From Anthonomus grandis grandis (lineage: Eukaryota; Arthropoda; Insecta; Coleoptera; Curculionidae), in assembly GCF_022605725.1 (NCBI RefSeq), contig NC_065554.1, positions 13,535,100-13,599,099 on the forward strand: a stretch of DNA of 64,000 bases, given 5' to 3'. The position numbers were made by a program, and so were the translations under genes. Of this stretch, positions 12,331 to 24,979 are shown piece after piece. Numbering within the stretch: the stretch's first letter is position 1; every line of letters starts with the position of its first letter. A model generated the notes under the pieces. It was not told where the DNA came from. It saw nothing but the letters and a program-made list of their open reading frames with translations, and made no database searches.

Positions 12331-12817
12331 ACATTCTACCAACCAATAAACAAAATTGTTGTAGACACCTCCATTGGAAAACTTAAAATAAAAAAATTAA
12401 TTTGTAACAAAATTTTCAGAAGCATTTTTCTTGAAAACAGTGACTTTTAGCCAGGTGCGACTAGAGTTCTGTATTTACTTAAAAAACTTTAGATATTCAA
12501 ATTCTGTTGCTGAAATTACGAAAAATCGCCAAACAAATTGGGGGCAAATTTTTTTTCACAACCACCTGTGTTACCTACCCCTAAAGACAACCCAATAGAA
12601 AATCTTAAATAGAAAATTTTAGGAACTGTACCAAATTTAATTTAAAAATCTTTACGTGTTTTGAAAAGATTTACAAAAAATAACTTGTTCATCTTTTAAG
12701 AACCTTTACCTTAAACACTAAGACGTTTGGGGTCTAAAAAAACTTTAAAAATTTTAACCTTATTTTTGGTTATAGAATGACCTGGTTAAAATATTAACTT
12801 CTGTGCATTTTTCTCTG

Positions 12818-15490
12818 ATATATGTATACTGAAGTGAACGTTTCGGGACACGGTCTTTACTTCTTCTTTAAGGATACACCTGGTGTCATCCGACATGAAT
12901 AGCTGGTTAAGGGTAGAAAAGGGTTTTTAAAGAAGAGGGTAAAGAACGTCTTTCTTCGCAATACATGAACAAATCACGTTTTCAGTGGGTGATGACCCTT
13001 ATACCTGTACCTGTAGAATGAGATGATTATTATAGCACAAATGAAAACCTCCGTATAGGAAAAAACATTACTTATGAAAAATGGTAATTTTTTACATAAA
13101 ATTTCAATTACTTTAAAACCCATTTGACGTAACTTTAGGTACGAGTTTATTAATTGTGCCTAGTTTTTTATGTAGAATCTAAAAATGTAATATCAACATA
13201 GGTGTTCTATTTAAATTAAAAGTTGCTATATAGTTCCGGTACTACCGACAATGCCAAAACTATTGTGTCCTCAATTACACGACAATGTTCCGAAGTTTTC
13301 AAAATTTTGCTATTTATTCATCCATTTCGGCTAGTTTTCATATTTTTTTAGAAAAATGCTATTTCACAGAATATTTTTTTATAATTAAAAACTTTTTAAA
13401 ACCAAAATTCCATGTTTTTTAATAGTGTCAAAGACTACAGTTTTCGGCATATTTACCAAATTTCTTACGTTCATTTAAACATACATTTTTGGGAAATAAA
13501 GTATTATTGTACTCTAGATTACCAAAAACTTATATCTTTTTTTTCTCAATTGAAAAGGACTTAAATCCACATCTTGCATCTATCACGACGTTTATACCTG
13601 CCCTGAAATCTTACAACCCATAATTTTAACGCACGACTAAAATTACACCAATGAAAACCTGTTCTAGCATCACCTGGTTCTTTAGGTCACGATGGAATTT
13701 GCAATTTTTTTCTCTTCAAATAGCAACAGCTGATGTATTTAATTCAAATGAATAGCTTTGAGATATCATCTTTGATCATTCTCTGAATAGTTGATGCTTT
13801 TAAATGATTTAACAAAACGATTGAAAAAAGAGTTTACATTTAGTTAAGAACGACTTATAAGTAATTAAATTTGATTGATGCTAAGAAGGTTTAAATATGT
13901 GAAATTTTAAAATGTCTATTAGCTGTATAGAATTATACATACATTTTTTTATTTATATTATAATGTTTTAAAAATGACAATTGATTTTAATGGTTTTTGC
14001 TAATATTGACTGATTAAAAATTACTCATATTCTCCCTGTGCGGACTTTAATTTGAAATTCACATTAAAAACAACGATAACCATTTATATTTTTATAATAA
14101 GCAAATTAAAATATGCGACATTTGTTTTGTATAAAAGCACTACTAAACGAACATGAGACGTTATTAAGGCAATAGATATTTTGTCAATATGAATTGTTTA
14201 TAGCTTTATGAAAATTTATCTGATTTAAATAGCATTTATTTTAGCTTAAAAATAACTTTAAACGTAATAATACTTAAGGCGAGTGACTAACTAATTTAAA
14301 AATAATTAATTATATTTCATCTACCTATTAGTTATTAATAAGTCTCGTTCTACACGAGCGTATTCTTTTTTTTTCAACTTTCTTGAATCTTTAGTCATTT
14401 TATCGTGAATAGGTACTTAGCCAATAAATAGTAATACAAAGGAATGTACAAAAATACTTAAACCGAATGAAAAGTTTATAAATAAATGATAAATTAATAG
14501 TTTTTGCAACTCGTGATTGGTTTTTACGTCTAAGGTTCTGTTGATTCTAAATTTTATTACAGAAGAATGATTTGAAATAAATAATGACATTGTCTAGCAT
14601 ATATTTATTTTCTATAGACTAATGTTCTTAAAGTACGATCATGTTTCTGACTAGAACAGCTAAGGAAGGTGACGCCGAGTCTCTGTTTCCATTGTTAACT
14701 TAATTGTTGGTATCCATTTAAGGTAGTGAAAGTCCTGAAGTTTACTTATTCCTAAAATATCGCACCAAAAGGCATTTTTGTATTGGATAGCATTAATTGC
14801 CAGCTCTTTGATACACTCACTACATGCAAATATTTGCTATTACGAGAGCTATAAGTTTGACATACTCCTTCTACTTCGAAAACAAAGTTCCAAACTTACT
14901 GTTTTTAGTGGATAATTCTTTTTTTATTCGTATATGCAACAACTTAAATGTGGAAGCTGCTAATCACACAGATTTAGCACACTTCCAACATAAGCTGTTG
15001 TAAGTGTTTTACATTAAGGTACAACGTGATTATGTTAAAAAAACATAGCGTGAAAATTCTGCACATACATAATATTTCCTATCTGTATTTTTAATACATA
15101 TTTTCTTAAGATATGTATATTAAAAACTATGATCTTATTACAAATCTTGCATTGCACAATAAAACATTGAAATATTCTATAATAAATTTAATCTTTAAAT
15201 GAAAATAATAGAGCAATATGACCAATAAGGTGATAAAGTCGATTAAACGCTTTAAAAAAACGTTTCCTTCTTTTTGTTTAGGCACCTATCCAGTTCAGAT
15301 GCTGGCAACTATGTTGGCAATAATAACTTTTTTTGTAACAGCTCTAAACAATTCTACTGAGCTTCTCCCAAATTAAGTCCCTAAGTACCGCAATTGTGAT
15401 GCTCATCTTCTAAGCCCTCTTTTACCTAATATCTTCCTCCTCTTTTACCTAATTGCTCTGTATAATATGGTTTGCAGTAGGAGTATCGAC
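12818..15490. other. AT-rich DNA, nothing firmly recognised
   Basis: A - strand frame of about 50 codons at 14650-14820 has ordinary protein-like composition, but I recognise no family and see no convincing splice structure. Confidence 0.4.
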
Positions 15491-15507
15491 CTTTTTTTCT
15501 ATAACAT

Positions 15508-16110
15508 TTAATATAACATGCCCCAGGTAACACAGTTTCTAGTTTTTTTTTTAATGGTGTACATGACGTCGAGATCTTTTTTCATTCTATTTAACACCTT
15601 TATTTTTGTAATGTGACCTTTCCATGGTATTCGGAGCATTCTTCTAACCAGACGCATCTCAAATGTTTCCAGATTTTTAGCAGTAGTTTCTTTGACTGTC
15701 CGTGATGATGTGAATTTAAAGATGGCACTCATTTTGTCAAATACCGTCCTTCTACTGCTTTTCCTATACGACATTTTATTTCGGTGATCTCCATTTATTG
15801 CTGGTGATAATTTGCTTCGTTTTCTTTGCATAAATATTAAAACCATATTTTTGAATATATTACGTGAAATGATCCATAAACCTTTGCAGTGCTACCAAGC
15901 TATCTCTTATCACTGTGGTATTATCAAAGGCGGGAGGACACATTCCTGTCTGACCCCACGTTGTATTGTCATCGTTTGACCTCCTTCTTTATGATGTGAT
16001 ATCTATAACGTCCAAGATGGCCTCTTCTAGTGATCTAATGATTATTTTATGATGTTAAACGGAATCAAGTGCTTTTTTATAATCGATTCGACATGCATAT
16101 ACATCCATAC
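15508..16110 (-). pseudogene. RTE-like LINE reverse transcriptase remnant (RT core to C-terminus)
   Basis: - strand: CRIDYKKALDSV at about 16085-16050 matches the RT block 'F.DFxKAFDSV' of endonuclease-reverse transcriptase LINEs, followed by RSLEEAILDV. A KTKQII-type segment lies near 15800. An open frame of 112 codons at 15846-15508 contains AKNLETFEMRLVRRMLRIPW and DVMYTIKKKTRN, the conserved C-terminal region of this LINE group. Stops and frame breaks lie between the blocks; the YADD block is not readable. Confidence 0.72.
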
Positions 16111-17209
16111 ATACATTTGTTGTCAATTCTGAAAAACGTCGAACAAGTCTTAATTATTAATCAAATTTTATTTAATTAATTTTTATGACAATATCCGTAA
16201 TTATTCCAGTATTTTTTGAATATAAAATTATTTATTTGATTAATTTGTCGGTATGATTAGTTACTGTTAAGTTGAATTTCTAATTTTTTTTTAATTTTAG
16301 CTTTTTATTGAGTAATATTGCCAGATTTGCAATAAGAATATAGTTATTAAGTTTTTAGCCACAATTTAAATCTTTTCGTATTAATTACGGAACATCGTTA
16401 GAAAAACAGGCTCTTTATTGATGTCAAAATTCAATGCGACTTCTGTTTAAACATCAATTTCTAATGATTGGAGATTTTAAAAAATTGAATGTTGTAAGAA
16501 AAGTTTGGGCAGCAAATCATTTCCTATATTTAAAGTAGATTGTTTCAAAATACGTTAAAGTCCACAAAAAACTTATAATTTTAGACTTCTTAGGAATTAT
16601 CGCTTGTTTTACAAATAATTTTGTTTGTTCTAATTTTTAAAAATAATTCTTGGAGGATCAAATTTTTATTGTTACACTAATCTTTAAAATTATTTGATAG
16701 ATAGAACATAAATTAACATATTTACTAATGCATTGCTTATTACCTTTAAAAATCATTGCCTACAGTTAAATTAGACAAATAATAAGCATTTGCTTTTCTA
16801 AAAGTATTCTTAAAAAAAGGAGAATATTTCAGTTACGACAAATTGGTGTAATAAACCAATATTCTGATTTTTTTTTCAAATTTTGGTTTAGGAAAGATTT
16901 ATTTTTCTATAGAACCTTAAAATAAGATAATTGCCTTGTGAAGACTGACTACTCTTTAGACACTTAGTCAAAAAGATTACCCAAATTCAAAATTGGCATA
17001 TACCAAATGACTAGATAGGCTGTTTTAGAATGGTTTCCCAGATTTAAATATAAAAGTATGCATCTGCTACTTTTTATGATTATTTATGTTTATCTGATAT
17101 TGATTTAAAAATCGCCGTATCATACGTTAAAATAGGATATTATAAGCAACCAATATACAACAGTTTTGTATAAGGATTTGTATTTTACTTCTTCTTCTTG
17201 TTAGGTCTT

Positions 17210-17930
17210 GGCTGCGTTAACAATTACATCCGGTATCTGTTCATCATAGCCTGCTTCCAGTCATATATCTGCATGATCTTATAAAATGTTGTCCCTCTGC
17301 TAGATTTCCTTTTCACCCTATTGATTAGTCAGTCATCAGGAGCTCTTTGTACATCTCAGATGATACGGTTTCATTGCAGCCTGGCACATCCTCACTTATG
17401 ACTCCTTTCTGAACTGCATGAGAGCTCGTGTGGCATAGCAACACCTATTGCCACTGCGTATTTGTGCTTTAATCTCTTCATTTATGTCGTTGTCTAAGCA
17501 TATCGGGCCTATAAAGTGCCTATAAGCATAAGGTACTCAAACTCTCTAACTCATTCGAAGCTATAGGTGTCCATCGTTATATTTTGACCGATTATGTCCC
17601 TTGCTGGTTGTCGGGTAACCTGCATATTTTTGGTTTTTTTCATCGTTGATTTTGAACATAGTTTCTCGTGTCTTATGTCTTCCTATGTTTTCTCCTAACT
17701 TTTCTGATATACCTATATCTGTGATGTCTATTCAGACACTGTGTCGTATAACGGTGTCGTAAGCTTGTCTGAACAAGTTCATGAACAGTTGGTTCATATC
17801 TTTATTCCAGTACATCTCCAGTAATTTTTGGATTGTGAATATCTGGTTCAATGTCGATTTTGGTCTGACTGATGGTAGCCAGTCTAGTTGTTCCTTTGCA
17901 TACGGTTATATACGGTAAATAGCGCATTAG
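17210..17930 (-). pseudogene. RTE-like LINE reverse transcriptase remnant
   Basis: - strand: IFTIQKLLEMYWNKDMNQLF followed by FRQAYDTVIR at about 17850-17740 is the RT motif block that includes the first catalytic Asp region. After a deletion, NDINEEIKAQIRSGNRCCYA at about 17510-17450 is the conserved post-catalytic block of the same LINE group. The YADD core between them is lost. Frameshifts throughout. Confidence 0.62.
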
Positions 17931-18959
17931 AGAGTATCATATGTAGAGAGTATCAGGGATAATAAAGCCCTCGTCTGATTTTCATTTCCATATTTTTAGA
18001 ATTAATTTATGTGGTTTTTTTGTGGAGTTATATTCCTCCATACTTTAAGCATTCTGCTGGTATTGTATCGCATTCATGTTATTTTTGAGTTTATTGATTG
18101 CTACTATTGATGGTCTCCGTGTGTCTTTTGCATTTTACTAGTTTAAGTAAAGTTTTAAAGTCAAGCTATCTGAATCTACGATATTATCATAATCAAGTGG
18201 TAAAAAAACATATGTGTATATTCCATAAGTAGTATTTGGTTTTATTGTGCATGATGTAATTCAGTTTAAATAGATTAACGAGAGAGATAAAGACTGAATT
18301 GAAAAGATACGTCAAAAGTTAACCCTAAATTTTGAGTCTCATCGAGATTGGGGACTCTATTATGGCCAATACTAGCCATTAGATAATTTGCTATATTTCA
18401 TATTTTTCCTTAAATAAATAAAAGAAGTAAAAAGTTCTTTTCTTAAAGTTCTAAACAACATAATTAGCTCTTGTAAAATACTAGAAATCAAATTACTTTA
18501 GAACCTGTACTAGGGCTGAACATAATAGGGCTTCTACGGGTCTACAAAAATAGGCGTAAATATAATATTAGAAAATTTGTTCATGCAAATTATCCCATCC
18601 TCTACTCAGCAATGCCCCGATGAATTTATTGACTATTTTATGCTTTTTCAATGACTGCTCCCTAAATACATTTTTTTTATCTAGCTCGAAACTCCTGAAT
18701 TTTTTTCTCTTAACTTGTTCTAATTGCTATATTAAGATTAAAATTTGTTTAATTTGCTTACTTTATTTATACTAAATTCCTGATTTATACCATCTGATTT
18801 AGTATGTAGCTAAAAAGTCACCTTAACCATTTATGTTTATGAGTAATAAAATTCGACCAAAAACAGTATATTATGAAATTTAATTTGTTTATACGTTTAA
18901 GGTTAATCAGTTTTTGAAAATATCACTTTTCTTTAATACATAACACTGAGTGTATATTA

Positions 18960-19380
18960 CTTAAATAAAATGAATTAAAAATGAGAATAATAGCGGTCTC
19001 AGAATGGAACCTTGTAACTCTATGGCGCTATGGTTAGACATTCGGATTGCTGTATGTATGTATGTTTTATTACGATTGAATGTGACCAATTTCTGGTATG
19101 ATTAAAAAAAATAGGTCGAGATGCTTTTAGCATAGAGAAATCGATAATATAAACCGTTAATTATCTGAAAAGCCTTGGTAAAGTTGGTAAAGCAACGCCC
19201 ATACACGTAATATCATGTAATCCTTTATAATTTGTATGTTAACTAGACTTGTTATTATCCTGTTATATTTTCGAAAGCCTAAGTAAAATGAAGCAATAAT
19301 TTTATTACTACTGTACTCTGCACAAAGGATAGAAAACTGACTGAGCCTTTTCAGAACTTTCAACTAATAATTTACTTGAA
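18960..19380 (-). pseudogene. LINE (Jockey-like) reverse transcriptase fragment
   Basis: - strand: 19330-19160 has a degraded 'QFGFRKxxST..ITSLVNI' block (FYLGFRK..RIITSLVNI) followed by a degraded 'DLSKAFD' block. At 19030-18990 AIELQGSILRPLLFSF is a degraded form of the G-V-P-Q-G-S-I-L-G-P-L-L-F block. Order and spacing fit a Jockey-type RT. Broken by stops. Confidence 0.5.
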
Positions 19381-20579
19381 AGGTCTTTTAAATATCATTT
19401 ATTACTTTAGCTCGAAACGGGTCAACTCTTACGGGTATTAAATTCATAATTAAAAACAAAATCCTTTTTCCTTTAAATCTGATAAGCTGTGATATCACAG
19501 AATCTGAAAACAGCAAGTCAAAACTTCGTCATTATAAACCACATAAAAAGACCTTTAAAATGAGCTGACCACTGATGATCACTTGACCTCTATTCCTATT
19601 TGAAAATTTAAGACTAGCTATCACTCCCTCGTTGGGGTAGATGGTAAAAATTTATAAATGCGAGACTATTTTGTCTCCCTAATTTCAAAAATCGACAGGT
19701 ATGAGGGTTTTTTAATTTTTTTCGAAATCTCAGAGAAACTCGGCAAAAGTTTTGATGCGCCATATGTCTCTCATTCGGTATTTTTTTTAAGTAAAATAAG
19801 ATAATTTTCAGAATGCATCAATTTAATAATTTTTTTATTAGATGTCAACTTCAATATTATTTTTGTATCCTTTTAACTCTTGTTAACCCCCCGTTTTCTC
19901 TTCTCGATACTATTGGCCTCCTTTAAAGATGATATGGACTTTATTTTGAATGGCATATGATTGTAGATTTTTTTGCATTGTATGTTTCAAAGCTTTTAAC
20001 AAACATTAACTGTGAGGTTGGAAGGTAAATATCGTTCTCCGCATTGTGGGTAATGGTGAGATGGCCTTTCCGGAAGTGCTGATATATGCTTGCGAATTAA
20101 GCAAACGGATTCAATTATGAATAAAGAAGAAAGAGTAAATATTTATATTGTTCAAAGAATTCTTGACAGGACATCCTATTACTTAGTCGCAGCGATAAAC
20201 GAGCAGCTCTCTTTTGTAATTTCAAAATATGCTCAAATTAAGTTGCAACCCGAGCATGAAAGGGCGTATGTAAAAACTATCTAGACTTTGCCAAGTGTAG
20301 TAACTCCCTTGAAACTGACATAAGAGCAAAACAGCCAGAGCTTAATTTTTGGATGAGGCATAGTTGTAAAAGTCTGTCAATTTTAAGGACTTGTCTACAA
20401 TAGGTCCCAAAAACACATTTAACGACGGCTAAACTAGTATTATAATGTACACAACATTCTACCGTATTTTGATATGACAAGAAGTAAGTATCCCAGGTTC
20501 TATAGACTTACAAGAAAATGTCATATAAACCAGTACAAGCTGACTTCTGTTAAGATATTACTTAAACCATTCGAGAGGT

Positions 20580-20730
20580 ATTTCTCTCATCCCTAATGTA
20601 TGCTGTATGCTGCAACTTATTAATTCAGATATTATAATTTACATATTCGAAAGCCTTAGAAAAATTGCAGAACTGTCGAGTGCTTTTTATTTAGACAAGA
20701 ATATAATCTATACATATTGGTCTTTTTTAA
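20580..20730 (-). pseudogene. Small LINE reverse transcriptase fragment
   Basis: - strand reads CNFSKAFEYVNYNI.INKLQHTAYI, a degraded 'DLSKAFDxVNHxIL..KLxxYGI' block of LINE RT. Only this block is visible. Confidence 0.45.
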
Positions 20731-22569
20731 TCATCGTTTCAATAGTCTTGGACAACAGTTAAATTTGTAAGATGGTTTAAGGTGCATTTTGGTAGATTTA
20801 AAAACATTTTTAGGGTAAGCCATTATCAGTTCCAGATGATAAAAAAAGTTCTGGCGTAAAAAAAAACTGTAATACATATGCTCACTAGGGAAGTATAAAA
20901 GTGAATCATGGTTTAAGGTATTAAAAGTATTAATTATCTAAGTGATTTCAAGCGTTTTAGATCATCAGGTTGTAATTAATTAGCTTCCTACTTATTATCT
21001 ATCATAACGGCTCTTAAAATAATTGTTTTGCGATAGAATGTGATAAAACTCAGGGATGGCAATCGGGATTAGTGAATTAGTATTAGTTTAAGTATAAATG
21101 GATTGGTATATGTTTGATTAAACATATTTTTAAGCAAACTAATAAAGAGTTTATATATTTTATTATATCTAATTTAAATAATGCATCTTAATATAATAAA
21201 ATAATACCAGATATAATACAGAATATACAAATAATAATAATATACAAACAATACAAAAAATACATTTAGTTCATGGAAATCCAACAATTTCATAATAATT
21301 AAAAACAATTTTTTTTTGCTTTGACATTGCCATTGAAAACGATAAAGAATAACTTCACATACAATTAGTCAGCTGAGCTTATCGTTTCGCGTAATTTCAG
21401 CGATAAGACATTTTAAGGATACCCTTGAATTTTAATGTAGTAATCGTGTATCGCTTATAATTATTAAGTATCTTGAGTAATCGATAACATGTCTTAAAGT
21501 GCAAAAATCTTGCTACACCATTTCTGCTAATATTTTTAGTAACTGGATAATCTCTATCCCTTTTTAACTAGGGTATGCGCATAAAATGATTGTGTTTTAT
21601 TATTAACATTGAAGAATAGATTTTGCCATTTTTAAAATAATGCTATGAAAACACTCGATTTAATAAGTATCCTGTATAGGATAATTAAGAACAATACCTA
21701 CACAATATAATTAATTTTAATGAAACTGCTCGAGGTTAAATAAAAATAAATGTGTAAGATATCAAGCTAGCTATAATCATTCTTTAATAAAAATTTTTAT
21801 GTTGCAAAGGTTGCATTAATGCAATTTTTAAGATTCATTGATAAGAAACAATAAATGTAAATGAAAATTCAGATATGTAAAATTTTTACAATTAAGTCTG
21901 TGAGTCAATAAGGTGCTAAGGTGCTGGTATTTGATTTATAGCGTTTGTATGTTCACTAGACCAACTGGTCGTATTGTTCAATGTGCAATTTTTATTGTCG
22001 TATTTTCCGGTCATAAAAAAATTGAATTAAAGTAAATAGGTTTTTGTAGCTGTTTGCTTCAGGAAATATATTGCATAATTTCATATGCATAATAATTAAT
22101 TTAAAAATTGTATTATATTTTAATAAAGCTTTAACTTAAACTCGTCTTAAGTTAACTATGATTTTCTTATGAGCGGTTGGTGCATTCAGGAGATTTCTAG
22201 CTTATTCAGATACATAGTTTCTAAGAATGATATTAATCATAACATTGAATTATTTTAGAACTTTCTCACAGACATTATTCCAGAAAGAGTGCTTTTATTA
22301 TGAAAAGTGAGTGATTTTACTTGTTGATTTAGAGGTTTTTGGAGAAAAAAATTAGTTTAATAAAAAACGAAAAATTTATAAAAATCTCGGCTACTTAAAT
22401 ATGTACATTTAGAATGCTAAGAGCTCGATCAAAGAATTATATAAAATGAGATTTTAATAACTATGTTGAATGTATAGAAGCTTGTTTTTTCCATTAATTC
22501 TAAAAAATTTCGAAACTTTGTCCCATCTATTTATACAAGGTTTTGTTCGGTTTTAACATCTAAAATAAA

Positions 22570-22990
22570 CTTTATTGGTCAGGTAGTTCAATTCCTTTAG
22601 ATACCTTTAACTTATTTGCAGAATATTTTAACCGTGCTTTCATACAGTCGAGTGATTTCAAAATTAATAATATTATTAACATTATTAATAACAATAATTT
22701 AAATAATTGACAAGTAGATATTGAACTGGCTTGTGAGGAGATTCGTGAATTAGATCCTCAGAAAGGAGCCGGTTCGGATGATGTTCCTTCTATTTTTATT
22801 AAGAAATTAATTGAAGGTCTCTTATATCCATTGCTAATATCACAGTCTAACAAAGTTGAAATCTATATACTAAGAAATCTATATAGAAAGGAAATCTATA
22901 TATAACTATTTACTATCTAAGTTGAAATCTATATACTTGCTAATATTATAAAGGTACTTACTCTTAAATGGTCATCTTCCAGATGTATGA
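22570..22990 (+). pseudogene. LINE (Jockey/CR1-like) reverse transcriptase N-terminal fragment, interrupted
   Basis: + strand: LFAEYFNRAFIQS at about 22610-22650, then ELDPQKGAGSDDVPSIFIKK at about 22750-22810 (the conserved 'KGxGPDGIPxxFIK' block), then after about 140 bp of unrelated sequence GHLPDVWQLSR at about 22975-23005 (the 'GxFPxxWKxAxV' block). Blocks are in RT order; the catalytic core is missing. Confidence 0.62.
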
Positions 22991-23371
22991 CAATTATCAC
23001 GTTGTGCATATTTTTAAGAATAGTAAAAAAAAATTAGTAAACAATTTTTAATATCAATAATGTATTCAAATTAGTTCTAACATTTTTAATATCATCTGGA
23101 GAAAAAGAGACCTTCTTTTTCTTCAAGGAACTCATCTTGGACAAAGTTTACAGAATAAAATACTATTTATTAGTATTTACTATTATTTTTTACTATTTAT
23201 TGGTATTTAGTATTTTATTCAGTAAACTTTGTCTTGGATCTGTTGAAGGAGAACTTCTAAGAGGTCTTTTCTTTACAAATAAAATGCGAGTCTTATTTTC
23301 CGGAGTGATGCTTTTCGGCAAGTGTTCTTGCTGTCGTCAGACTCTAAAATATATCTATCTATATATATTTA

Positions 23372-23590
23372 TTGTCAACAGGTCATAATTTTTCCTACCC
23401 CAATAATGTGGCAGAGGTTCATGACTGCCGGAAGGGCAAAAAGCTGGATCTTCTAGAGAAGCTAGAGATTACAAGAGTGAAGAAGAGTCCAGTTTTAACT
23501 TGCGTTAACGACGTGTTCAATTTTGAGCCGGGACTCATTTTTAATAACATCTTGTATTCCCCTCCTTTCTTTCCAAGCTATCGCATGAAC
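23372..23590 (+). pseudogene. Penelope-like element C-terminal fragment
   Basis: A + strand frame with GHNFSYPNNVAEVHDCRKGK, then LDLLEKLEIT and LNDVFNFEPGL-like text (actual VNDVFNFEPGL). This matches the layout after the GIY-YIG domain in insect Penelope-like and related retroelements: 'GHxF…VxxLHxCxKGxKLxLLExLEI…LN'. The upstream RT and GIY-YIG core are not visible. Family assignment is from memory of the motif pattern. The adjacent hammerhead-like motif agrees with a Penelope-like origin. Confidence 0.4.
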
Positions 23591-23665
23591 GGTGTGGCCT
23601 AGTGGTCAACGCAGCAAATAGTAACAACACCTGCAAGGTTGTAGGTTCAAATCTCGATAGTCCCT
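23588..23665 (+). repeat. tRNA-derived SINE head (A and B boxes)
   Basis: TGGCCTAGTGG at 23595-23605 is a good polymerase III A box and GGTTCAAATCT at 23644-23654 a good B box, 38 bases apart as in tRNAs. The T-arm and acceptor pairings are poor, so this is a tRNA-like promoter of a SINE rather than a tRNA gene. The SINE body may run to about 23960. Confidence 0.6.
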
Positions 23666-23878
23666 TTTCACTTTTTTATTATTTTCTTGTATTCAAGCTC
23701 TATGTTATTGTTTTTTATATATTTGTGACGCCAGTTTTTTAAACTTATATTTTACCGTTCAGTGTGTGTGTATATTTGACCCAGTCGGGCGTGTTTTTAA
23801 CCTTCTTGCGGTATACTTTTTTGTTTTACTTTAAGGTCTTTTTGTAATATTATTTGGTTTTGTTTACATTATTTTTTA

Positions 23879-23916
23879 GGTCTGATGATGCTCTTACGAG
23901 CGAAACACGTGTCACC
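23879..23916 (+). ncRNA. Hammerhead-ribozyme-like motif
   Basis: Stem I GGT (23879-23881) with ACC (23914-23916). Core CTGATGA (23882-23888). Stem II GCTC/GAGC (23890-23893 with 23898-23901) with loop TTAC. GAAA at 23902-23905. Minimal stem III C-ACGT-G, and cleavage triplet GTC at 23911-23913. This is the full type I hammerhead layout. The one departure is an extra T (23889) between CTGATGA and stem II. Known hammerheads occur in Penelope-like retroelements and retrozymes. Activity is not shown by sequence alone. Confidence 0.55.
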
Positions 23917-24569
23917 ATTCTAACAAATTAAAGAATTTTTGAGACCGAGACTTTGTTTGTAATATATTTTAGATAAATCAAAGGAGAATAACACATTCTT
24001 CTCTTCTATAAACAATTACAAACCTTTTTTTTTTGAAATATGATTTGAAAAAATACAAATGAAAATTGTAAAATTGGAAAAAAACCTACAAAAAGTTACC
24101 TAACACATTCACAAAATATAAACAATAACAAATAATTATCGATAGGTACATTGCACGACATTTAGTAAACAATTAAAATTAAAGCAAATTGAGCAATCTC
24201 GGATTAGCAGGGCTGGGATTCTAAAATCACGATTCGACACCATTACTCGATATGACTGATTCTACATAAAATTTTCAATCGTGAGTGTCTTGCGGATTGC
24301 CTATTTTTTAATGATTTGTCGACGACACGCTTGGGTATATCGTATACACCAAACGATATAGCTTCTTCCTTTTTTAATACGTGCATAATGTGACAGCATC
24401 CTTTTTTAAACGTATTTATTTCATTTATTCTTTACCAATAGTCATACCAGGCATTTTTAGTTATTATATATATTATCTATGATCTCAGGTTTTCATTAGT
24501 ATATCAAGAAGCTTTCTTAAACACAACTAATAGATTTAATTCGGCCCTGTTTTCCACAACCTTCAGTTA

Positions 24570-24910
24570 ATAATAGAGGCAGAGGAAATAGAGTTACCAT
24601 TGAATGGGCAGTTTTAGTACATATATCCAGATTTTATACCACATATTGTTACCAAAGAGGCATTGGACAAGATTTTAAATTTGAAATTAGCGAAACTACT
24701 ACAAGTCATTGGATCCATAAAATTACTGAAATTATTGACAATCACCTTGCTGACCGATTCATTAATTTTTCAAATATAAGAGATAAGAGAAATTAATAAA
24801 TTAACATTTATAGGGAGATCCAATTTCCCTGGTGTTCTTGGTCCTATTGATTGCACACATGTTGCCATATTAAAACCAAAAGTGGATAAACACAACAAGT
24901 TTTTGTGATT
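24570..24910 (+). pseudogene. Harbinger (PIF/HARBI1-like) nuclease remnant
   Basis: + strand: RFYTTYCYQRGIGQDF-like text near 24640 (the 'ALRFYATGxYQxxxGDxF' block), ISETTTSHWIHKITEII near 24690 and, after a frame change, FPGVLGPIDCTHVAILKPK at about 24825-24880. The last is the DDE block of HARBI1-type nucleases containing the first catalytic Asp. The C-terminal half is missing. No Myb-like partner or terminal repeats found. Confidence 0.68.
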
Positions 24911-24979
24911 TTCCATGAATTCAATTATAATTTTCCAATGGATAGTGGTGGTTTTAGACGACAATTTTTTATTTTAAAG

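Larger units (their letters stand above)
10392..12817. mobile_element. Mariner-like element with terminal inverted repeats of over 400 bp
   Basis: The left arm (about 10392-10870) and right arm (about 12370-12817) are diverged inverted copies. Matching words include AACACGTAAGGATTTTTAAAT (left) against its counterpart near 12640, and AAAAATGCTTCTGAAAATTT near 10817 against 12410-12430. The outer end is TA-CAGAG on the left and CTCTG-AT on the right. Between the arms lie a - strand transposase remnant and a later palindromic MITE. Arms this long are unusual for mariner-type elements. The exact ends are approximate because the arms are diverged. Confidence 0.6.

Noticed and set aside
14650..14950. 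Possible coding exon on the - strand (about 50 codons)
   Set aside because: Protein-like composition but no known family, interrupted upstream by stops, no convincing splice pair.
20090..20480. Two opposing frames of about 65 codons
   Set aside because: No homology I can recognise; both are shadows of each other or noise.
23588..23665. Functional tRNA gene
   Set aside because: A and B boxes are good, but the T-arm and acceptor stems do not pair; a SINE head explains it better.
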